A stretch of 64,000 nucleotides of DNA. It comes from Phil1 sp963643205 (lineage in GTDB: Bacteria; Bacillota; Clostridia; Christensenellales; CAG-138). Every line of letters begins with the position of its first letter. Position 1 is the first letter of the stretch. Location of the stretch: the NCBI GenBank assembly GCA_963643205.1, contig CAVIJJ010000001.1:1-64000 (forward strand), in the 5' to 3' direction. The notes beneath the pieces are model-generated. The model was not told the DNA's origin, ran no database searches, and saw only the letters and a list, made by a program, of their open reading frames with translations. Positions 57,622 to 64,000 of the stretch are shown here, in pieces. A program made the translations under genes and the position numbers.

Positions 57622-58785
57622 GTGAAAAAGAGAGCAACTATAGTGGTACTTGACAGCGTGGGCATAGGCTCATTGCCTGATGCGGCGCAGTTTGGCGACG
57701 AAGGCGCGCATACGCTCGGCCATATTTTCGAACATACACACATGAAAATAGACAATATGCTTGCACTCGGCCTTGGCAATATAGAGGGATCCAATCTTCC
57801 GGCTGTGCAGTCTCCCGCGGGATGCTACGGCAAAGGAATGGAAAAAACGAAAGCGAAGGATACAACAAGCGGTCATTGGGAAATGGCCGGTGTAATAATG
57901 GATCCTCCGTTCAGAACATATCCGAACGGGTTTCCAAAGCATATAATTGATGAATTCGAGCGCAGAACAGGCCGCGGAACGCTTGGAAATATTGTAGCCT
58001 CCGGTACGGAGATTATCCAGGTGCTTGGCGATGAGCATGTTAAAACCGGTAAGCTTATAGTATACACTTCCGCAGACAGCGTTTTCCAGGTAGCCGCGCA
58101 TGAGGATGTGGTACCTTTGGAAGAACTTTATAATTGCTGCCGTATTGCTCGCGAAATTCTTATTGGCGATGAGCTTGTGGGCAGGGTTATAGCGAGGCCG
58201 TTTATAGGCGGGAACGGAAAATATACCAGAACCGAAAACAGAAAGGATTATGCCGTTCCTCCTATAAGCGAAACAATACTCGATTCGCTTACCGCGTCAG
58301 GACTTGTTACCGCCGGTGTGGGAAAAATAGAGGATATATTCTGCAAACGAGGCTTGAGCCTTATTAATCATACCAAGAACAATCACGACGGGATTGAGGC
58401 CACTATTGATTTCCTGAAGGACGGCAGGGCGGACTTTATATTCACTAATCTTGTGGATTTCGATATGCTTTACGGCCATAGGAACAATATACAGGGATAC
58501 GCCGAGGCTTTGGAATACTTTGATAAGCGCTTGCCGGACATAATGGCGAACATGCATGAAGAGGATCTTCTCATCATAACGGCTGACCACGGGTGTGACC
58601 CTGCATATCCCGGAACCGATCATACGCGGGAATATATTCCTATTGTGGTATGGGGTCCGGGTATGAAACGCGGGGTTAATATAGGAATAAGAAACACATT
58701 TGCCGATTTGGGCAGCACGGTTGTTGATTACCTTACCGGCAAGCCTTTCAAAGTCGGCGAATCATTCCTTGATAAGGTAAAATAA
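57622..58785 (+). CDS. deoB: phosphopentomutase
   Basis: 387 aa from GTG 57622, with GAGAGG 8 bp upstream. Alkaline-phosphatase-fold enzyme for (deoxy)ribose-1-P/5-P. LDSVGIGSLPDA, KDTTSGHWEMAG, FTNLVDFDMLYGHR and TADHGCDP...HTREY hold the two Mn sites. Stands alone between recN and the pheST T-box; other deo genes are not nearby. Confidence 0.96.
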   Translation: MKKRATIVVLDSVGIGSLPDAAQFGDEGAHTLGHIFEHTHMKIDNMLALGLGNIEGSNLPAVQSPAGCYGKGMEKTKAKDTTSGHWEMAGVIMDPPFRTYPNGFPKHIIDEFERRTGRGTLGNIVASGTEIIQVLGDEHVKTGKLIVYTSADSVFQVAAHEDVVPLEELYNCCRIAREILIGDELVGRVIARPFIGGNGKYTRTENRKDYAVPPISETILDSLTASGLVTAGVGKIEDIFCKRGLSLINHTKNNHDGIEATIDFLKDGRADFIFTNLVDFDMLYGHRNNIQGYAEALEYFDKRLPDIMANMHEEDLLIITADHGCDPAYPGTDHTREYIPIVVWGPGMKRGVNIGIRNTFADLGSTVVDYLTGKPFKVGESFLDKVK

Positions 58786-58820
58786 GCGCCTAAAAGCTTG
58801 CTTTCTGTGGTCATGGCGGC

Positions 58821-58849
58821 TTGAAAAAGCAAAAACTGTATGATATAAT
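58821..58849 (+). promoter_or_regulatory. promoter of the pheST T-box transcript
   Basis: TTGAAA (58821-58826), 17-bp spacer ending TGA, TATAAT (58844-58849). Confidence 0.8.
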
Positions 58850-58855
58850 GCCGAA

Positions 58856-59113
58856 AGTATTTGGCAATGACGGAGCAAAGCGGCCTGCCGTTGCCTCAGA
58901 GAGGGCTGCATAAGCTGTGAGCAGCCTGCAAAGATTGGCCGCATAAAGTTCTCTCCCGAGCCGCGCCGGGGAATCCGCAAATGCAGTTTGCGGTGCGTAG
59001 TCGGCGCCGGGTAAGCCCGTTACAGCGATAAAGGCCTCGTGACAGCGGGGCGAATAAGGGTGGTACCACGAGCGCGCCTTCGTCCCTAAAGACGAGGCGC
59101 GTATTAGTTTTTT
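58856..59113 (+). ncRNA. T-box riboswitch upstream of pheS
   Basis: Leader of about 258 nt that reads the charging state of tRNA-Phe. The conserved T-box AGGGTGGTACCACG is at 59057-59070. A terminator stem CGCGCC...CGTC / GACG...GGCGCG (59073-59101) with a TTTTTT run ends at 59113. A Stem I with GAGAG/CTCTC pairing surrounds a TTC triplet (58949-58951), a fit for a Phe UUC specifier, though the exact helix register is uncertain. Uncharged tRNA-Phe should stabilise the antiterminator and allow pheST expression. Confidence 0.93.
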
Positions 59114-59131
59114 CAGGAGGTTTTATCCAAA

Positions 59132-60154
59132 ATGAATGAGGCACTGGAAAAGATAAGGCAGGAAGCGCTTGCCCGCCTTCAGGAAGTGCGCGAAGAAAAG
59201 GAACTTGAGGAGCTTAATTCTTCCGTTCTCGGCAGAAGCGGCTCACTTACCGGAATTCTCAGGAGCATGGGTCAGCTGGATAAAGAGCAGCGCGCCAAGC
59301 TTGGTCAGGCTTCCAACGCCGTTAAAAAGGAACTGGAGCAGGCCATAGCGGAGCGCAGGGCAAAGATAGCCCAGCTTATGCAGCAGAGGGCTTTTGAAAA
59401 GGAAACTTTGGACGTAACCGAGCCTGGCGTACGCCGTCAGCCGAGGGGCAGGCTTCATCCCATGACTCAGACATATCGCGAAATAAGAGACGCTCTTATT
59501 GGCATGGGCTTTACAACGTTCCAAGGCCCCGAAGTTGAGTATGACGACTTCAATTTTACAAAGCTTAACCTTCCGCAGGATCACCCCGCACGCGATATGC
59601 AGGATACGTTCTATATAAACGATAAAGTCGTGCTCAGAACGCATACCTCTCCCTGCGAGGCAAGGGCACTTATGACGTTGAAACCGCCGTTCAGGCTTGT
59701 CATACCCGGCCGCGTGTTCCGTGTTGACGAGGTGGACGCGAGCCACAGCCCTGTATTTATGCAGATGGAAGGCCTTGTTGTTGATAAAAACATAAGCTTT
59801 GCGGATCTTAAGGGCACGCTTGACGAGTTTGTGCATACCGTGTTCGGGCCTGAGGTCAAAACCCGTATGCGCCCGAGCTATTTCCCGTTTACCGAACCGT
59901 CCGCGGAGGTTGATATATCCTGCACTATATGCGGAGGCAAGGGCTGCCGCGTCTGCAAAGGAACAGGTTGGCTTGAAATACTCGGCTGCGGCGTTACCAA
60001 CCCGCACGAGCTTGAAAATTGCGGACTTGATCCGCATGAGTGGAGCGCGTTCGCGTTCGGCATTGGCGTGGATAGAGTTACCAGCCTTAAATACGGCATA
60101 AACGATATCCGCCTTGAATACGAAAACGATGCCCGTTTCCTGGGGCAGTTCTAA
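59132..60154 (+). CDS. pheS: phenylalanyl-tRNA synthetase alpha subunit
   Basis: 340 aa class II synthetase subunit. N-terminal coiled coil, then RLHPMTQTYREIRD (motif 1 area), FQGPEVEYDDFNFTKLN, HTSP and GFGIGVDR-like end (FAFGIGVDRVTSLKYG). A CxxC...CxxC pair (CTICGGKGCRVC) is present. TCAGGAGG precedes the start. Confidence 0.98.
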   Translation: MNEALEKIRQEALARLQEVREEKELEELNSSVLGRSGSLTGILRSMGQLDKEQRAKLGQASNAVKKELEQAIAERRAKIAQLMQQRAFEKETLDVTEPGVRRQPRGRLHPMTQTYREIRDALIGMGFTTFQGPEVEYDDFNFTKLNLPQDHPARDMQDTFYINDKVVLRTHTSPCEARALMTLKPPFRLVIPGRVFRVDEVDASHSPVFMQMEGLVVDKNISFADLKGTLDEFVHTVFGPEVKTRMRPSYFPFTEPSAEVDISCTICGGKGCRVCKGTGWLEILGCGVTNPHELENCGLDPHEWSAFAFGIGVDRVTSLKYGINDIRLEYENDARFLGQF

Positions 60155-60168
60155 GGAGGCTGAATAAT

Positions 60169-62574
60169 ATGAAACTTCCGCTTAGTTGGTTGAAGGACTA
60201 CGTTGAATGGAACGTAACCCCAGACGAATTTGTTGAAAAACTTATGTGGCGCGGCTTCGAGTGCGCGGGATACGCGGGCGAGATGGACGGCATTACCAAT
60301 GTTGTCGTGGGCAAAATTGTTGCCCTTCGCAAGCATCAGGACTCCGACCATCTTCAGATTTGCACAATAGATGTCGGCAGCGGTGAACCGCTCTGCATAG
60401 TTACCGGCGCGACTAATGTTTTTGAAGGCGCGCTGGTGCCCGTTGCGCTTGACGGCGCGCACCTTGCCGGCGACATAGTAATTAAACCCACCGTTATGCG
60501 CGGAGTAAAAAGCTACGGCATGCTTTGCTCCGGCCATGAGCTTGGCCTCAGCGAGGCGGACTATCCCGGCGCCGAGTTTAACGGAATAATGATTCTTCAT
60601 GAGGAACATCCGCTGGGGCAGAGCATACAGGAGGCCGTCGGTCTTGACGACATAGTGTTTGATATAGAGCTTACGCCTAACCGTGCCGATTGCCAGAGCA
60701 TAATAGGCATGTGCCGTGAGGCCGCCGCGGCGCTCGGACAGAAGTTCAAGGAGCCTGTGATTCGCCATATAGAGGGTGAAGGGGACATTCATGATTATGC
60801 TTCCGTAACCGTTGAAAATACCGAGCTTTGCCCGCGCTATACCGCGCGTGTCGTAACGGACCTTAATATAGAGCCTTCTCCCGCCTGGATGCAGAAGCGC
60901 CTCCGCGCGGTAGGCATGCGCCCGATAAACAACATAGTCGATATAACCAACTATGTTCTTGTCGAATACGGCCATCCCATGCATTCCTTTGACCTTGCGT
61001 GCGTTAAAGACGGTAATATTATCGTTCGTAACGCCTATGAAAACGAGGTTGTTACCACACTTGATGGTAAAGAGCGCCCCGTTACGCCTGATATGCTTCT
61101 GATTGCCGATCCCGAAAAAGGTGTCGGTATAGCCGGTGTTATGGGAGGACTTAACAGCGAAATTACTTCCGATACAAAGGCAACCCTTTTTGAGGCCGCC
61201 GCGTTTAAGGGTAGCAGTATCCGCGCAACAACAAGAAAACTGCATCATGTTACCGATGCGGCTGCCCGCTTTATAAAGGGCGTTGAGCCGGTAAACGCTA
61301 TGCTTGCTGAAGAAAGGGCAATAGAGCTTGTTGATGAGCTGCACGCCGGCAAGGTAATAGGCGGAACAATTGATATTTGTAATGCCGACATTACAGAGCA
61401 TACCATATATACCGATATAGCTCATATAAACCGCATACTCAGCACCGATATTTCCGGCGAGGCAATGGTCGAAATGCTTGCCACGATTAATATAAGCGCA
61501 AAGGTGACAGGCGATAAGCTCGAAGTGCTTATACCTCACTTCCGTACCGATATAGAGGATGGTCTTGAGGCGGATTGGGATATAGCGGAGGAGATAGGCC
61601 GCCTTTATGGATACTATAACATAAAGCCCACTCTTATGTATGGCGATACATTTGCCGGCAAGCTTGGCGAGGATTATAAGTTTGAGGACAAGGTAAAGGA
61701 CGAAATGGCGGCGCAGGGCTGCTACGAAATGTATAACTATAACTTTACCGGTCCCGCCGCGCTTGATAACCTGCTGCTTGAGGGAAACAGCGAAAAGCGC
61801 CAGTGCGTAAAGATCCTCAACCCGTTCGGAGAGGATCAGAGCCTTATGCGTACCACGCTTATAATGGGCATGCTTGATTCATTAAAGCGTAATCAGGGCC
61901 GCAAAACCGGGCACGACAGGTTCTTTGAGGTTGGCAATGTTCACTTTGACAATAACGACAGCCTGCCCGAAGAGAGAAAAATGCTGGGATTGCTGTTCAG
62001 CGGCGATCACGAGAGCTACTTTACCCTGAAGGGAGCCGTAGAGCAACTGCTTGAGCAGTTTGATCTGCTGGATAAAGCGGAGTTTGCCGCCGGCGGCAGC
62101 GAGTTCTATCAGCCCGGCAGAAAAGCTGTTTTGTCCGTTGAAAAGGAACAACTCGGCGAGCTTGGTGCCGTGCATCCCAATGTGCTTAAAAACTGGGGTA
62201 TAGATGGGCGAGTTTATTTCGCGGAAATAAATATGAATAAGCTTATCACTCATACCGGCATAAAGCGCACGTATAAGCCCATATCAAAGTTCCCCAAGGT
62301 GGCGAGAGACCTTGCCATAGTTGTGGACAATAGTGTTACCGCGGCCGAGGTCAGCCGCGTTATAGCGCAGACCAAGCTTAAAGTAATACTTGATGATATA
62401 GAACTTTTCGATGTGTATCGCGGTGTGGGCATACCGGAAGGCAAGAAGAGCATGGCGTATTCATTCACCCTCAGAAGTGAGGACCATACCCTTGTTGACG
62501 AAGAAATACAGGCGGCTGTGGGCAGCGTAATACGCGCCCTTGAAACACGCCTGAAGGCGCAGCTGCGTGGCTAA
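60169..62574 (+). CDS. pheT: phenylalanyl-tRNA synthetase beta subunit
   Basis: 801 aa. EMAP-like tRNA-binding domain (about 40-150; VVGKIVALRKHQDSDHLQIC), B3/B4 editing domain, B5, catalytic-like core and C-terminal anticodon-binding domain (about 707-800; PISKFPKVARDLAIVVD). AAGGAGG precedes the start; 14 bp after pheS. Same T-box transcript. Confidence 0.98.
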   Translation: MKLPLSWLKDYVEWNVTPDEFVEKLMWRGFECAGYAGEMDGITNVVVGKIVALRKHQDSDHLQICTIDVGSGEPLCIVTGATNVFEGALVPVALDGAHLAGDIVIKPTVMRGVKSYGMLCSGHELGLSEADYPGAEFNGIMILHEEHPLGQSIQEAVGLDDIVFDIELTPNRADCQSIIGMCREAAAALGQKFKEPVIRHIEGEGDIHDYASVTVENTELCPRYTARVVTDLNIEPSPAWMQKRLRAVGMRPINNIVDITNYVLVEYGHPMHSFDLACVKDGNIIVRNAYENEVVTTLDGKERPVTPDMLLIADPEKGVGIAGVMGGLNSEITSDTKATLFEAAAFKGSSIRATTRKLHHVTDAAARFIKGVEPVNAMLAEERAIELVDELHAGKVIGGTIDICNADITEHTIYTDIAHINRILSTDISGEAMVEMLATINISAKVTGDKLEVLIPHFRTDIEDGLEADWDIAEEIGRLYGYYNIKPTLMYGDTFAGKLGEDYKFEDKVKDEMAAQGCYEMYNYNFTGPAALDNLLLEGNSEKRQCVKILNPFGEDQSLMRTTLIMGMLDSLKRNQGRKTGHDRFFEVGNVHFDNNDSLPEERKMLGLLFSGDHESYFTLKGAVEQLLEQFDLLDKAEFAAGGSEFYQPGRKAVLSVEKEQLGELGAVHPNVLKNWGIDGRVYFAEINMNKLITHTGIKRTYKPISKFPKVARDLAIVVDNSVTAAEVSRVIAQTKLKVILDDIELFDVYRGVGIPEGKKSMAYSFTLRSEDHTLVDEEIQAAVGSVIRALETRLKAQLRG

Positions 62575-62598
62575 AACAGAAAAATCATAGGCACATTA

Positions 62599-62634
62599 CG
62601 GGAGTTCGGAATTATTTCGAACTCCCGATTTTTG
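62599..62634 (+). terminator. terminator of pheST
   Basis: CGGGAGTTCG (62599-62608) pairs with CGAACTCCCG (62618-62627), then ATTTTTG. Confidence 0.9.
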
Positions 62635-62670
62635 TTTGGACAACGCCTACAAAATACGGCAAAAATATGG

Positions 62671-62676
62671 TATAAT
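62671..62676 (+). promoter_or_regulatory. extended -10 box upstream of the helicase gene
   Basis: TGG-TATAAT, 27 bp before the start; -35 weak (TACAAA, 17 bp). Confidence 0.5.
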
Positions 62677-62702
62677 AATCCCGATAATATGGAAGAGGTA
62701 AA

Positions 62703-64000
62703 ATGATGGATTTATCGGTTTTAAACGACAGGCAGCGTGAAGCGGTTGAGTGTCTTGAAGGTCCGTTGCTTGTGCTTGCGGGCGCGGGCTCGGGAAAAAC
62801 AAAGGTTTTAACATATCGTATTGCCAATTTGGTTGATCATGGCGTAAAGCCGTGGAACATACTGGCGCTTACGTTTACGAATAAAGCCGCGCAGGAGATG
62901 CGTGAACGCGCGTCCGTCCTTATAGGCGGCGAAGCGGACGAGGCGTGGGTAACCACGTTCCATTCGTGCTGCGTTAAAATACTCAGAATAGATTGCGATA
63001 AAATAGGCTACGAAAGGGGCTTCACCATATATGATGATGCCGACCAGATTAAAATTATATCCGATATTCTGAAAACTTTGGGTATAAGCGATAAAACCGC
63101 GCCCAAGCGCCTTATAAAAGAGAATATATCAAACGCAAAGAACAAATCTTTGGACGCGAAGAAATACATAGCCGAAAATTACAGCGACGACGGCATAACC
63201 GAAAAGGTATTCGAACGTTATCAGAATGTTCTTATGGCCGCAAACGCATTTGATTTTGACGATCTGCTTTCAAAGACGATAGAACTTTTTGAGCAGTGCC
63301 CCGAAGTGCTCGAAAAATATCAAAACAGGTTTAAGTATGTTTTGGTTGATGAGTATCAGGATACCAATATGCCGCAGTACCGGCTTGTTGAAATGCTGTG
63401 CAGAAAGCATGGCAATCTCTGCGTTGTGGGCGACGATGATCAGAGCATATACGGTTGGCGCGGAGCCGATATAAAGAATATACTTAGCTTTGAAAAAGAC
63501 TTTGAAGGTGCCAAAGTTGTGCGGCTTGAGCAAAATTATCGCTCAACCAAATATATTCTTGATGCCGCGAATGCCGTAATAAGCCATAACTCCGGCAGAA
63601 AGCCGAAAACACTTTGGACGGCGCAGGATGGCGGCGACCCAATAGAGCGCTACAGCGCGGATAATGAAAGGGACGAGGCGGCCTTTATTGCGCGAAAAAT
63701 ACTTCAGGGTGTGCAGCAGGGCGCGAGCTATGGCGATTTTGCCATACTGTATCGCACTAACGCTCAGAGCCGTGTAATTGAAAGCACCCTTGTAAACTAT
63801 GGCATACCGCATAAGGTCTTTGGCGGTGTCAGGTTCTATCAGCGCAAGGAAATAGCGGATATAATGGCTTATCTGCGCGCGATAGCCAATCCTAATGACG
63901 ATGTGGCGTTTTCGCGCATAATAAATGTTCCCCGCAGGGGAATAGGCGATAAAACCATAGATGATCTTGCCACCGCGGCGAGGCAAAGCGGGCAGTCTAT
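62703..64000 (+). CDS. pcrA: ATP-dependent DNA helicase PcrA/UvrD (partial, runs off the window)
   Basis: The first 432 residues are present. SF1A helicase: Q-motif LNDRQREAV, Walker A AGAGSGKTKVL, motif Ia TFTNKAAQEM, motif II VDEYQDTN, motif III GDDDQSIYGWRG and motif IV EQNYRST. The 3-prime end is cut by the window edge, not by mutation. AGAGG lies upstream of the ATGATG pair; 62706 is an equal start. In Bacillota PcrA unwinds DNA in repair and plasmid replication. Confidence 0.97.
   Translation, partial: MMDLSVLNDRQREAVECLEGPLLVLAGAGSGKTKVLTYRIANLVDHGVKPWNILALTFTNKAAQEMRERASVLIGGEADEAWVTTFHSCCVKILRIDCDKIGYERGFTIYDDADQIKIISDILKTLGISDKTAPKRLIKENISNAKNKSLDAKKYIAENYSDDGITEKVFERYQNVLMAANAFDFDDLLSKTIELFEQCPEVLEKYQNRFKYVLVDEYQDTNMPQYRLVEMLCRKHGNLCVVGDDDQSIYGWRGADIKNILSFEKDFEGAKVVRLEQNYRSTKYILDAANAVISHNSGRKPKTLWTAQDGGDPIERYSADNERDEAAFIARKILQGVQQGASYGDFAILYRTNAQSRVIESTLVNYGIPHKVFGGVRFYQRKEIADIMAYLRAIANPNDDVAFSRIINVPRRGIGDKTIDDLATAARQSGQS

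Noticed and set aside
60151..61539. 462-codon open frame antisense to pheT
   Set aside because: Shadow of a certain gene; composition rich in Tyr, His and Arg as expected from reverse reading.

Overview
The window looks like one chromosomal segment of a Gram-positive, low-to-mid GC Bacillota, most likely a Clostridia-type anaerobe. Reasons: strong AGGAGG ribosome binding sites and sigma-A promoters; a T-box riboswitch in front of pheST; ArgR, NrdR, the Asp23/AmaP envelope-stress pair, FloA/NfeD, a YerC/TrpR-like protein, an RNF-type-free set of Fe-S proteins and the Firmicute cluster nusB-xseAB-ispA-dxs-tlyA-nadK-argR-recN. Lipoproteins and wall proteins carry Thr/Pro-rich linkers typical of clostridia. 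No rRNA, tRNA, CRISPR array, prophage or intact insertion sequence was seen. Species cannot be named from the sequence alone.

Layout. 1-10.7 kb is mostly minus strand: ogt, a GntR/FCD regulator, a membrane HtrA protease, a plus-strand PQQ-propeller protein, a MATE exporter, a DUF362/ferredoxin protein, typA and a CPBP protease. 10.8-14.4 kb is an envelope cluster: small membrane protein, a sigma-region-2-like membrane protein, NfeD, two zinc-ribbon membrane proteins and the flotillin FloA. 14.6-20.4 kb is cell wall: two secreted peptidoglycan-binding proteins that share an unassigned C-terminal domain flank a class A PBP and a uracil-DNA glycosylase without its usual Fe-S cysteines. 20.4-26.6 kb is accessory: remnants of a LytTR regulator locus, an L-cysteine desulfidase, a membrane XRE regulator, a divergent LysR/SNF-transporter pair and a flavin reductase. 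26.6-32.6 kb holds a YgjP-like protease, an amino-acid ABC importer, a TrpR-like protein, and a CadC-type repressor with a Zn/Cd P-type ATPase that has an extreme His/Cys N-terminus.

32.6-41 kb is growth and division: FHA protein, FtsW-like and class B PBP; a DUF3810 metalloprotease-like protein; glucose-6-phosphate isomerase; a periplasmic-binding-like lipoprotein translationally coupled to RodA. A decayed surface-protein anchor lies just before pyrG (41.1 kb). 43-48 kb: SIMPL and DUF4349 envelope proteins, nrdR-pgeF, Asp23-AmaP-DUF2273. 48-57.5 kb is the conserved DNA/isoprenoid cluster, with a Kae1-like protein between nusB and xseA, and deoB directly after recN where spoIVB-spo0A often lie. 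58.8-64 kb: T-box, pheS, pheT and the start of a pcrA/uvrD helicase that runs off the window.

The best candidates for something undescribed are: the shared wall-protein domain at 14.6-15.1 and 19.7-20.2 kb; the sigma-like membrane protein heading the flotillin cluster; the lipoprotein-RodA pair; and two genes whose consensus -10 box sits six bases before the start codon, which predicts leaderless mRNAs.
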